Shown piece by piece: positions 1 to 6,905 of a stretch of DNA of 10,468 nucleotides. Source of the stretch: CAZLFA01 sp964558665 (lineage in GTDB: Bacteria; Desulfobacterota; Syntrophia; Syntrophales; PHBD01). The notes under the pieces were generated by a model, which was not told the DNA's origin, did not search any database, and saw nothing but the letters and a program-made list of their open reading frames with translations. The DNA is taken from positions 1-10,468 of the forward strand of contig CAZLFA010000093.1 in NCBI GenBank assembly GCA_964558665.1, in the 5' to 3' direction. Each line of letters begins with the position of its first letter. Position 1 is the stretch's first letter. The translations under genes and the position numbers were made by a program.

Positions 1-1
1 G

Positions 2-28
2 AAATATTCAACAAATTGAAATATTTTT
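2..28 (+). terminator. AT-rich hairpin, possible terminator of an upstream gene
   Basis: The arm at 2-11 (AAATATTCAA) pairs with 16-26 (TTGAAATATTT) with a single bulged base and a CAAA loop, and a short T run follows at 24-28. It lies upstream of the atp promoter and could end transcription from a gene outside the window. The stem has almost no G:C pairs, so its strength is doubtful. Confidence 0.3.
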
Positions 29-68
29 AAATAGTTACAGTTTCCGGATGGACACCATTTATGTTATA

Positions 69-97
69 TTAACAATATTATGAAAAAACCATATAAT
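69..97 (+). promoter_or_regulatory. sigma70-type promoter of the atpZ-atpI-atpB unit
   Basis: The -35 box TTAACA (69-74, 5 of 6 consensus) and the perfect -10 box TATAAT (92-97) are separated by exactly 17 bases. Transcription would start near 104, giving a leader of about 115 bases before atpZ. No gene is visible between 1 and 204, which fits a promoter region. It is the strongest promoter match in the window and supports reading the three atp genes as one transcript. Confidence 0.75.
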
Positions 98-219
98 GGC
101 ATTTTATCACAGAAAAGCTGTCGCGGCAAGGATGAAAGTCAACAATAATGAGGGTTAGAGCGCTTCAGGACGCCGATGTTTTTTATTGACTTCATCATGT
201 ATTCGTGATAGGTGGCGCG

Positions 220-510
220 ATGAAAATTGATAGGGAATCCAGAAAATCCATGGTCCAGATGGCATATGCCAGCAGCATCGGCATTGCCATGGTTCTTACC
301 GTTTTCGGTGGACTTTTTTTCGGTTCCTACCTGGATCGAAAGTTCGGGGGAGGTCATTTATTTACTTTCGTGTTCATGATTCTGGGAATCCTCATTGGAT
401 TCGGTGAATCATATAAATTAATCAAGAAATATTTCCGGGATGACTTTCAAGTCATCAGGATGATTAAAAGTGAGCCCCATAGAAAAAGACCCCCTCCAAA
501 TAAGACTTGA
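220..510 (+). CDS. atpZ: AtpZ/AtpI-family F0F1 ATP synthase-associated membrane protein
   Basis: Small inner-membrane protein of the AtpZ type, which accompanies F0F1 ATP synthase operons; family members are linked to assembly of the c-ring/F0 part and possibly to Mg2+ handling. The 96-residue product has two predicted membrane spans (about 15-36 and 47-68). Between them is the family signature GSYLDRKFGGG, near residues 35-45, followed by a basic, proline-rich tail. The frame is open from a GTG at 205, but I chose the ATG at 220 because AGGTGG (210-215) lies just upstream; its 4-base spacing is short but usable, and nothing resembling a ribosome site precedes the GTG. The 3' end overlaps the next gene by 41 bases, suggesting translational coupling. 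It is the first gene after the promoter at 69-97. Family assignment is firm; the exact role is inferred from family knowledge. Confidence 0.85.
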   Translation: MKIDRESRKSMVQMAYASSIGIAMVLTVFGGLFFGSYLDRKFGGGHLFTFVFMILGILIGFGESYKLIKKYFRDDFQVIRMIKSEPHRKRPPPNKT

Positions 511-865
511 AATCACAAACTGGATCGTACTTGCTGGACTGGTTATATTCAGTCTGATTCTTTTCCCTCTCGGTTTTACTCTTGGCATCATACTGGGAAG
601 CCTGATCAGTATCATCAATTTTCACTGGCTTTACAGAGATATCAGACAGGTATTCAGCAACCTGTCGGGCAATGTCAAGCGCCGGATAATGTTCAAGTAC
701 TATATCCGGCTGACCGTTACTGCGGTCGTATTATACTTGATAATCACCAGAGAAGTGGTCGATGTGGTGGGGTTGGTTCTCGGGCTTTCTGTTGTGATGA
801 TAAACATAGTTCTGACCACGGTGATAACACATAGAAAAAAAAACTGCCTTGAGGAGGTCAAATAA
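470..865 (+). CDS. atpI: ATP synthase subunit I (AtpI)
   Basis: Four-span membrane protein of the ATP synthase subunit I family, an assembly factor for the rotor c-ring rather than a structural subunit. The 131-residue product has hydrophobic segments near 15-34, 36-54, 76-93 and 96-118. The family's glycine-rich turn before an Asn-Phe pair is visible as ILGSLISIINF (41-51). A basic patch (NVKRRIMFK, 68-76) separates the two hairpins. The start is a GTG at 470 inside the end of atpZ, with AGGA at 457-460 nine bases upstream. A strong GAGGAGGT (851-858) at its 3' end serves atpB, whose start codon comes three bases after this stop. Length and position between atpZ and atpB match the usual gene order, so the call is secure. 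Confidence 0.85.
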   Translation: MSPIEKDPLQIRLEITNWIVLAGLVIFSLILFPLGFTLGIILGSLISIINFHWLYRDIRQVFSNLSGNVKRRIMFKYYIRLTVTAVVLYLIITREVVDVVGLVLGLSVVMINIVLTTVITHRKKNCLEEVK

Positions 866-868
866 AAG

Positions 869-1528
869 ATGCACACTTTATCGTTTCTTAATCTGCTTTT
901 CCCCGGCATACCGACACATGTCACATATACATGGCTGGTCATGCTCTTTCTGATTGTAATATCCATTCTGGCGACACGCCGCCTGAATCTTTACCCGGGC
1001 CCTATCCAGAACGTTATGGAAGTTATCATCGACGCCTTTCAGAAACTGCTTGATGACACGATGGGACATGAAGGAAGGGCTTTCTTCCCTCTTATTGCAA
1101 CCATAGGACTGTTCATCCTCGTCTCCAACCTTCTCGGACTCGTTCCGGGATTTGAATCACCCACGGCCAACCTGAACACCAACCTCACCATGGCCCTGAT
1201 TGTCTTCTTCCTGACCCATATAATGGGCGTCAAGATGCAGGGAATCAAATACCTGAAACAGTTCGTCGGTCCCAACCCCTGGCTGGCACCGCTCATGATA
1301 CCCATCGAACTCGTCGGACACATTGCACGTCCCGTCTCCCTGACCTTCCGTCTTTTCGGCAACATCGAAGGCGGGCACATCGTGCTGGGCGTCATCATCC
1401 TTCTGGTTCCGCTTCTGGTACCGCTTCCCATTTTCGTGCTGAAACTTCTTATCTGCTTCATCCAGACACTGGTCTTCATGCTGCTGTCCATGATGTATAT
1501 TGCCGGCGCGATGGAAGAGCATCACTAA
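869..1528 (+). CDS. atpB: F0F1 ATP synthase subunit a
   Basis: Stator subunit a of the membrane F0 sector, which forms the two half-channels bringing H+ (or Na+) to and from the c-ring. The 219-residue product has the full set of hydrophobic segments and the hallmark region ARPVSLTFRLFGN, in which R161 corresponds to the essential Arg210 of E. coli and N165 to Asn214. Q199 in FIQTLVF aligns with Gln252. The N-terminus is short compared with E. coli. At the polar positions matching E. coli 219 and 245 it has H170 and K192, with an extra acidic residue E167 at the position matching Tyr216 (see findings). GAGGAGGT at 851-858 is a near-perfect ribosome site ten bases before the ATG. The gene is the last in its unit: a terminator begins 25 bases after the stop and no atpE follows, which is unusual. 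Confidence 0.95.
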   Translation: MHTLSFLNLLFPGIPTHVTYTWLVMLFLIVISILATRRLNLYPGPIQNVMEVIIDAFQKLLDDTMGHEGRAFFPLIATIGLFILVSNLLGLVPGFESPTANLNTNLTMALIVFFLTHIMGVKMQGIKYLKQFVGPNPWLAPLMIPIELVGHIARPVSLTFRLFGNIEGGHIVLGVIILLVPLLVPLPIFVLKLLICFIQTLVFMLLSMMYIAGAMEEHH

Positions 1529-1553
1529 TCAGTCGCTGTTGCTGACATAATTC

Positions 1554-1590
1554 AAAGGGGGTTGGGGGATTTTTTCTTCAACCCCTTTTT
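1554..1590 (+). terminator. intrinsic terminator of the atp unit
   Basis: AAAGGGGGTTG (1554-1564) pairs with CAACCCCTTTT (1579-1589), giving an 11-bp stem with one G-U pair. The 3' arm merges into a run of five T (1586-1590). The 14-base loop is long. Its position 25 bases after the atpB stop makes it the natural end of the atpZIB transcript. Confidence 0.75.
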
Positions 1591-1600
1591 CGTTTCCGGT

Positions 1601-1619
1601 CGGGAAAGGATCTTTTCCG
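1601..1619 (+). other. short hairpin between atp terminator and panE
   Basis: CGGGAAAG (1601-1608) pairs with CTTTTCCG (1612-1619) around a GAT loop, an 8-bp stem with one G-U pair. There is no T run after it, so it is not a simple terminator. It could be a second structural element behind the terminator at 1554-1590 or part of the panE leader. No function can be assigned. Confidence 0.35.
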
Positions 1620-1718
1620 CCCTGCCTGTGTCAGAACGAAAAATATCTCTTTTCCGGGTCAGAAACGCAAAGCCTCGCAACCAGTCTTTCGGGATATAAG
1701 CTATAGAGAAAGGGTCTT

Positions 1719-2648
1719 ATGAAAATGGAAACATCTTCCATAAATACAATCGCGATCATTGGCGGCGGCGCTCTGGGAGCCCTGTACGGCAGCACCTTCT
1801 GCGAAATGGACAGTTCATGCGTCTCCTTTGTGGCGGAAGGAAATCGCCGGGAGCGCCTGACTTCGGAAGGGCTGACAATCAACGGCAAAGTTTACCGCAT
1901 ACCCGTCATTTCTCCTGAAGACACCTCACAGTACTCCGACCTGATTATTGTCGCCGTCAAATACAACCAGCTCGATGCCGCCATTCATGATATGAGAAAC
2001 CGCGTCGGGGACAACACCATAATCATGTCCGTCATGAACGGCATTGACAGTGAAGAGAGGATCGGGGCAGTCTACGGAATGGACAGGATTCTCTACACGG
2101 TTGCAATCGGCATGGACGCCGTCAGAGAAGGCAACACAGTCACGTATACGAATCCCGGCAGGATATTTTTCGGGGAAGCCCGCAATGAAAAGATTACGGA
2201 GCGTGTCAGGAACATCCAGCTTCTCTTCAGCAGGGCGGGCCTCATTTATGACACGCCTCCCGACATGCTGCACGCCCTCTGGAACAAATTTATGGTCAAT
2301 GTCGGCATAAATCAGGCATCAGCTGTGCTGCGCGCCGACTATAGCGTCTTTCAGACGTCGAAGGAGGCAAGGGAATTGATGGCGTCGGCCATGAAAGAAG
2401 TGATAAACGTCGCCGGGGCAATGAAAATAAACCTGACCGAAGATGATATATGCGCATTCGATCAATTTCTGATGAAGCTGGGACCGAAGGGCAAGACATC
2501 CATGCTCCAGGATGTCGAGGCGGGCAGGGAAACCGAAGTGGAAATGCTGGCCGGTCAATTAATCAAACTGGGTGAACGGTACGGCGTACCCACACCGGTC
2601 AATAAAATGCTTTATGAAAAAATCAAAAAAATCGAAGCGGGGGATTAA
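1719..2648 (+). CDS. panE: ketopantoate reductase-family protein (2-dehydropantoate 2-reductase)
   Basis: Member of the ApbA/PanE family: NADPH-dependent reduction of 2-dehydropantoate to pantoate, the step leading to pantothenate and coenzyme A, in the cytoplasm. The 309-residue product has the N-terminal nucleotide motif GGGALG (15-20). Residues equivalent to the E. coli active-site set are present: K81 (in VAVK), N107 (in MNG), catalytic K190 (in LWNKFMVNVG), and S261 and E273 in the C-terminal SMLQDVEAGRETEVE stretch. Length is normal. AAAGGG at 1709-1714 precedes the ATG at 1719 by four bases; the ATG at 1725, ten bases away, is an equally reasonable start and would remove two residues. 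The gene is alone between the atp terminator and the convergent operon on the other strand. Some homologues reduce other 2-oxo acids, so the substrate is inferred. Confidence 0.88.
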   Translation: MKMETSSINTIAIIGGGALGALYGSTFCEMDSSCVSFVAEGNRRERLTSEGLTINGKVYRIPVISPEDTSQYSDLIIVAVKYNQLDAAIHDMRNRVGDNTIIMSVMNGIDSEERIGAVYGMDRILYTVAIGMDAVREGNTVTYTNPGRIFFGEARNEKITERVRNIQLLFSRAGLIYDTPPDMLHALWNKFMVNVGINQASAVLRADYSVFQTSKEARELMASAMKEVINVAGAMKINLTEDDICAFDQFLMKLGPKGKTSMLQDVEAGRETEVEMLAGQLIKLGERYGVPTPVNKMLYEKIKKIEAGD

Positions 2649-2703
2649 ATACTGCAAAACTGCTTTTGTTCAATTCCCTCCTCACCGATTTATTGAAGGT
2701 CAA

Positions 2704-3735
2704 TCACAGTTCCTCCACCTTCACATGATTTCGCACCAATTGCTCCAGTAAAGCGATTTTTTCAGTATCGTCTTTTGTAAGCAGCGGCTCCATGACATCC
2801 ATCTGCTTGGCAACCTGAAGCGTATCAGCAGAAACTACCAGCAGGGGAATATCCTTTTCTTTCGCCGCCGAGATGATCTTTGCCGCAGGAAGAATATTGT
2901 CGGTCATGACGACACAGGCGGTGTCGCCTTCAAGAGCCGCGAGGATCATGTCCGTCTGGCTGCCGCTTGTTATAACTACCTTCCCTTCTTCCTTGAAAAA
3001 GGGATTCTCAATAGCCGCATGGACGTGCATGCTCCCGACAAATACATTCTTGATCGCTCTGTTGAGCTTATCTTCACCGGTGACAACCTTTGCAAACAGC
3101 CGCTCTGCAAGATAGCCGACGGTGAAGGTTGTCAACTCCTTCCGGAAAGGAACCATGCCGAGAACCTTGAATCCGTATCCCTTTATTTCCGTGAGATAAT
3201 TGTTTTTGAACTCCTCAAGGTTGGGTATTTTATTCAGGATGACGCCGCCGAAGTTGACTCCTTTAAGATCGATACGCGCCTTCAGGAATGCCAGGTCATC
3301 GAGGATTGCATTTTCGGCGCCGCTAAGGATGAGGATCAGTTTACCCCCTGTGCAAGCCGCGATGGATAAGGGATCAAGGTGAACCGAGCTGCCGTAGTTG
3401 ATCTCCCTGCCGCCTTCAACGAACAGGATATCCTTGTCCTTTCCAACATCGGAGAGCACTTCCCTGAGCTTCGTGCGGACGGTCGCTTCATCATACATGT
3501 ACCGGAGCTTGGAGTGATCGAAACCTATGGAAATGGTATCAGGCAGTTCCTGAAAACCGAAGATGTTCGCGATTAAAGCTGCGTCATAATCCCACAATCT
3601 CTTTTTTCTATAGAGCATCCGGTCTCCGAAAGGTTTTGTGTATCCGATCTTCTTCTGCAGCACCCTGGCAAGACCGACAATCAGACTTGTTTTCCCTGTG
3701 CTTTCACACATGGATCCAAATATTAACTGGTTCAT
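2704..3735 (-). CDS. stand-alone BioD-like P-loop/DRTGG-domain protein (phosphotransacetylase regulatory-half homologue)
   Basis: This 343-residue protein matches the N-terminal, non-catalytic part of long phosphotransacetylases. Residues about 1-215 form a dethiobiotin-synthetase-like P-loop NTPase, with a nucleotide loop GSMCESTGKT at 7-16 and a Walker-B-like ILFVEGG at 103-109. Residues about 220-320 form a DRTGG-type domain (NVFVGSMHVHAA, then GKVVITSGSQTDMILAAL), in which the name-giving motif is replaced by GSQTD at 258-262. No phosphotransacetylase catalytic domain follows. The start has GAGGAG (+ strand 3743-3748) seven bases upstream. It lies 58 bases downstream of the ADP-forming synthetase gene on the same strand, so the two are probably co-transcribed, and I infer that it senses a nucleotide or metabolite for that enzyme. 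The domain call is good; the role is not known. Confidence 0.75.
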   Translation of the reverse strand: MNQLIFGSMCESTGKTSLIVGLARVLQKKIGYTKPFGDRMLYRKKRLWDYDAALIANIFGFQELPDTISIGFDHSKLRYMYDEATVRTKLREVLSDVGKDKDILFVEGGREINYGSSVHLDPLSIAACTGGKLILILSGAENAILDDLAFLKARIDLKGVNFGGVILNKIPNLEEFKNNYLTEIKGYGFKVLGMVPFRKELTTFTVGYLAERLFAKVVTGEDKLNRAIKNVFVGSMHVHAAIENPFFKEEGKVVITSGSQTDMILAALEGDTACVVMTDNILPAAKIISAAKEKDIPLLVVSADTLQVAKQMDVMEPLLTKDDTEKIALLEQLVRNHVKVEEL

Positions 3736-3793
3736 TTCTCTGCTCCTCTTTTTAGGAATTGATTAAACATGTCACTCCCGGAGATAAAAAATT

Positions 3794-5899
3794 TCATTTT
3801 GACAGCAGGATTCTCACATCTACTGCAATTACGCCCTCCCCCTGCTCATATGTCAGAAGCGGATTAATTTCTATGTCCGAAATATGCCGGCATTTCCGAA
3901 TGATAGCCCCCACTTTTATTATCGTATCCACCAGTGCTTCGATGTCTTTCGTTTTTTCTCCCCGTACGCCCATGAGAAGAGGGTATGATTTAATCTCCTT
4001 GATCATTTTTATGATTTCTTTCCGGTCCAGTGGGAGAGCCCTGAATGTCACATCCTTCATGACCTCGACATAAATGCCTCCCAGACCGACCATCACTATG
4101 GGACCGAAGATCATATCCTTTCTGGCGCCGGCGATGAGCTCCGTGCCGTGTTGGACCATTTCCGTTACTTCGATTCCTTCTATAACCGCATTAGGAAACG
4201 CCGTCCGGCAGTTGCGCATAATGGCTTCGTAACCGTCGATCACTTCTTCTCTGTTGAGCAGATCCAGTACGACTCCCCCGGCATCGCTTTTGTGAAGTAT
4301 GTCTCTGGAAACGACCTTCAAAACAACCGGGTAGCCGATTGTTTCAGCATATTTAACGGCATCATTGATGTTCCGCGCAATGGAGCTCCGGGGAACCCTG
4401 ACGCCTGCATTCATCATGACGCTCTGCGCCTCATGCGAGTAAAGGAATGTCCTGCCCTGCTTTAGCGCCTGCAAACTTAGGGCGTCGATGGCAGGAGCAT
4501 CCACTTCTGCATCGGCCATCGGACCGGGCCGGTCAGAGAGGTGCCGGCAATAAAAATACATGGCGCCCAGAGGCGAAACAGATTCATAAACATCATCAGA
4601 CACGGCAACACCGCGCTTTTGGAGAGATTCAATCGCATGTTCCGTGTTCTCGCCTCCGAGGAGAGAAAATGCAATCGGCTTGCCGGCCCGCTTGAACCGT
4701 TCATCATTCGCCTCGATCATTACGGACAGATTCTCCTTGTCGAAAACAGCGGTCTCACAGTACAGGCCCAGTACTGAATTGATGCCGTCCATCTTTAGCG
4801 CCATGTCAAAGGCCTTGTTATAATCCTTTGTCCGCGCCTCCGCCGTCATGTCAACGGGATTTTTGGCCGAGCCATAAGCCGGAACGACAATGGAAAAAAT
4901 ATCCTTGAGCTTTTTGGTGTTGTCGTACAATTGGACACCGTATTTTTCGCAGGCATCCGCCGCCAGTACGCCGATACCGCCGCCATTGGTAATGATCAGC
5001 GTGTTTTCACCATTCGGGAGGGGATTATGAGAAAAAAAGTGACACCAGGCAAAGGCGTCTTTGATGCTCTCCGCCCTCAAGACACCGCATTGCCTCATGA
5101 TATGATCGAAAACATCATCCGAACCGGCGAGAGAACCTGTATGAGATGCAGCGGCCATGGCTCCTTTTGCGGAACGGCCCGATTTGATTACGATGACCGG
5201 TTTTACCGCCGTGGCCTTTTTCAACTGTCCGGCGAACTTCTCACCGTTCTTCACACCCTCGATATACATGAGGATGATTTTTGTCTGTTGCTGCGGGATG
5301 AGATATTCCAGCAGATCAGCTTCATCGATGTCGGCTTTGTTTCCCACGGAAACCATGGCGGAAAGACCGATATTCTCGGCGGCTGTTTTTCCTATCATGG
5401 CAAGTCCGATGGCGCCGCTTTGCGTGATAATGCCGACGCTCCCGGAAGATATGTATTCCGAACCGAAGGTACAGTTCAGTGAGGCGGCGGCAGAATAGAG
5501 GCCGAATATATTAGGCCCCAGAACGCCCAGACCGTGATCTCTGGCATAAGAAACGATTGCCTTTTCTTCTTCCGTATTGCCTATCTCAGAGAAACCGGAG
5601 GTGATGATTACGGCGTATTTTACCCTCTTTTGACAACACTCTCTGACCGCTGCAAATACCTTCTGCGCCGGGATGGAAATACATGCCAGATCGACATCCC
5701 CTTCGATCTCTTCAACACTGCGGCAGGCATTAACTCCCTGGATTGTCCCTCCCGCCGGGTGTACCGGATAGATCCTGCCCTTGTATCCCCCGACCAGGAT
5801 ATTTCGCAACAGGCTGTAGCCGATCTTCCCCATGCTTTCGGACGCGCCGATTAAGGCAATAGAGCCCGGTTCAAAAAGGTTCTTGATATCGCCAGTCAT
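3794..5899 (-). CDS. ADP-forming acetate/acyl-CoA ligase, fused alpha-beta chain
   Basis: Cytoplasmic enzyme of the ADP-forming acetyl-CoA synthetase family: acyl-CoA + ADP + Pi = carboxylate + CoA + ATP, which lets anaerobes make ATP from thioesters. The 701-residue chain has the alpha part first: a CoA-binding Rossmann domain (SIALIGAS 13-20, LGPNIFG 127-133), then ligase-CoA domains with the phosphohistidine H253 in SHTGSLAGSD. After a linker near 455-475 comes the ATP-grasp beta part, with GYPVVLKVVS (522-531), LHKSDAGGV (535-543; the second relay histidine is probably H536) and DIEINPLL (675-682). Length and domain order fit the fused form. Its ribosome site is weak. It leads an operon with the DRTGG protein, under the promoter at 6009-6038. 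The acyl substrate (acetyl, propionyl, branched or aryl) cannot be told from sequence alone. Confidence 0.9.
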   Translation of the reverse strand: MTGDIKNLFEPGSIALIGASESMGKIGYSLLRNILVGGYKGRIYPVHPAGGTIQGVNACRSVEEIEGDVDLACISIPAQKVFAAVRECCQKRVKYAVIITSGFSEIGNTEEEKAIVSYARDHGLGVLGPNIFGLYSAAASLNCTFGSEYISSGSVGIITQSGAIGLAMIGKTAAENIGLSAMVSVGNKADIDEADLLEYLIPQQQTKIILMYIEGVKNGEKFAGQLKKATAVKPVIVIKSGRSAKGAMAAASHTGSLAGSDDVFDHIMRQCGVLRAESIKDAFAWCHFFSHNPLPNGENTLIITNGGGIGVLAADACEKYGVQLYDNTKKLKDIFSIVVPAYGSAKNPVDMTAEARTKDYNKAFDMALKMDGINSVLGLYCETAVFDKENLSVMIEANDERFKRAGKPIAFSLLGGENTEHAIESLQKRGVAVSDDVYESVSPLGAMYFYCRHLSDRPGPMADAEVDAPAIDALSLQALKQGRTFLYSHEAQSVMMNAGVRVPRSSIARNINDAVKYAETIGYPVVLKVVSRDILHKSDAGGVVLDLLNREEVIDGYEAIMRNCRTAFPNAVIEGIEVTEMVQHGTELIAGARKDMIFGPIVMVGLGGIYVEVMKDVTFRALPLDRKEIIKMIKEIKSYPLLMGVRGEKTKDIEALVDTIIKVGAIIRKCRHISDIEINPLLTYEQGEGVIAVDVRILLSK

Positions 5900-5948
5900 A
5901 TCAATTATTTCTCAACCCCGTACTGTTATCACCCGTCGGCCGTGTTCT

Positions 5949-5965
5949 CCGGGATTTTTTCCCGG
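5949..5965 (-). other. hairpin in the leader of the synthetase operon
   Basis: CCGGGA and TCCCGG pair as a 6-bp stem around a five-base loop (an A run on the - strand, a T run on the + strand). It lies about 50 bases ahead of the synthetase start, within the leader predicted from the promoter at 6009-6038. On the - strand no U run follows, so it is not an obvious attenuator. It may affect mRNA stability or bind a protein. Confidence 0.4.
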
Positions 5966-6008
5966 TCAGGCTTACGTATCGTTATTGAATGGAAATTATG
6001 TGTTTATC

Positions 6009-6038
6009 ATTATGAAGTATTTGGCTGTCAGTTGTCAA
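6009..6038 (-). promoter_or_regulatory. sigma70-type promoter of the synthetase-DRTGG operon
   Basis: Read on the - strand, a perfect -35 box TTGACA (6038-6033) is followed after 18 bases by the -10 box CATAAT (6014-6009, 5 of 6). Transcription would start near 6002, leaving a leader of about 100 bases before the ATG at 5899 that includes the hairpin at 5949-5965. It is the best promoter match in the divergent intergenic region. Confidence 0.65.
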
Positions 6039-6065
6039 GCAACGATCTTTTTTACGTAATATGTC

Positions 6066-6094
6066 TTGCAAATAACCCGTAAATTTTATAGTAT
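6066..6094 (+). promoter_or_regulatory. candidate promoter of the cytidylate-kinase-like gene
   Basis: TTGCAA (6066-6071, 4 of 6) and TAGTAT (6089-6094, 4 of 6) are 17 bases apart; an overlapping TATAGT (6087-6092) is a better -10 box but at a 15-base spacing. A competing reading uses TTGTCA (6032-6037) with CGTAAT (6055-6060), which would overlap the -35 box of the opposite promoter. A promoter is expected here because the gene is the first on its strand; the exact boxes are uncertain. Confidence 0.35.
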
Positions 6095-6171
6095 TTATCG
6101 GTTATAAAAGAAACGATGCCCGCAAGATATGAGGGCAATGAAATCGATAGATAAGGAGGTAATGGGACAGC

Positions 6172-6876
6172 ATGGAAGTCACACCCCAAACAAAGCGTTC
6201 TTTTGACAAAATCATAGAAGAGCAGATAAAAAGATGGCAGGTTGATCAAAAGAAAAAATACAAGAAACCGATTCGTCCGGTAATAACAATTTCAAGACTG
6301 CCGGGAGCCGGAAGCCAATCAATAGCTCAAAAGCTGGCAGAAGATCTTAAAATAGACCTTTTCGATTCGGAAATCGTGGAAGAAATCGCCAAGAATTCCA
6401 AAGTCAGCGAAAGGCTCGTGCAGACCCTTGACGAGCAGGACCGCTCCATATTTGATGACTGGGTCAATGCCCTGGGCGAGAGCCATATGTGGGCATATCA
6501 GTATCTGGCTCATCTGACAAAGGTTATCACCGGAATAGGGGCCCACGGTCATGCCATTATTGTCGGCCGTGGCGCAAGTTTCATCCTGCCCAAGGAAGTC
6601 TGTTTCCGCATTCTCGTGGTCGCGCCGATGCAGACCCGCGTCAGCAACGTCATGAAGGCTTTCAAGGTTTCCGAGCTGGAGGCAAAGCGGAATGTAACCA
6701 GGAAGGAATCGGACAGGAAAGCCTTTATCAGGAAATACTTCAATGCCGATATGCTGGACCCGGTTAATTACGACCTGGTGATCAATACGGAGAATTTCGA
6801 TGTCGATGCCGCCATCAATATAGTGAAGGAAGGATTCAATACGCGGCATTGGTACAACTATAACGTCAGGAAATAG
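6172..6876 (+). CDS. cytidylate-kinase-like family protein
   Basis: Predicted cytoplasmic P-loop kinase of the cytidylate-kinase-like family, whose real substrates are mostly unknown. The 234-residue product has a basic N-terminal extension (about 1-35), then the nucleotide-loop region ITISRLPGAGSQSIAQKLAEDL (split here as ITISRLPGAGS at 38-48 plus QSIAQKLAEDL at 49-59). The usual GxxxxGK[ST] lysine is not present; that form is common in this family. A conserved GRGASFIL follows at 132-139, and an arginine-rich lid region lies near 156-190 (TRVSNVMKAF to RKESDRKAFIRKYF). AAGGAGGT at 6153-6160 is a near-perfect ribosome site, 11 bases from the ATG. A nearer ATG at 6162 is in another frame and hits a stop. 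A small hairpin (TGCCC 6117-6121 with GGGCA 6133-6137) lies in the leader. It is divergent from the synthetase operon and followed by a strong terminator. Confidence 0.8.
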   Translation: MEVTPQTKRSFDKIIEEQIKRWQVDQKKKYKKPIRPVITISRLPGAGSQSIAQKLAEDLKIDLFDSEIVEEIAKNSKVSERLVQTLDEQDRSIFDDWVNALGESHMWAYQYLAHLTKVITGIGAHGHAIIVGRGASFILPKEVCFRILVVAPMQTRVSNVMKAFKVSELEAKRNVTRKESDRKAFIRKYFNADMLDPVNYDLVINTENFDVDAAINIVKEGFNTRHWYNYNVRK

Positions 6877-6905
6877 ATCGCACACGGAGAGACATGCGTC
6901 ACTGC

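Noticed and set aside
205..219. GTG at 205 as start of atpZ
   Set aside because: No ribosome site precedes it, while AGGTGG is placed before the ATG at 220, and family members begin close to that point.
1039..1491. 150-codon - strand open frame inside atpB
   Set aside because: Antisense to a conserved gene, with a Met/Arg/Ser-rich product typical of shadow frames.
1695..1707. TATAAG and TATAGA as a -10 box for panE
   Set aside because: No acceptable -35 box at 16-18 bases upstream of either; a panE promoter remains unlocated.
2655..2668. Hairpin CAAAA/TTTTG between panE and the convergent operon
   Set aside because: The stem is only 5 bp and A:T-rich with no proper T run after it, so it is too weak to call a terminator, although a terminator is expected here.
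4931..5482. 183-codon + strand open frame inside the synthetase gene
   Set aside because: Antisense shadow of the ADP-forming synthetase; no ribosome site or domain is evident.
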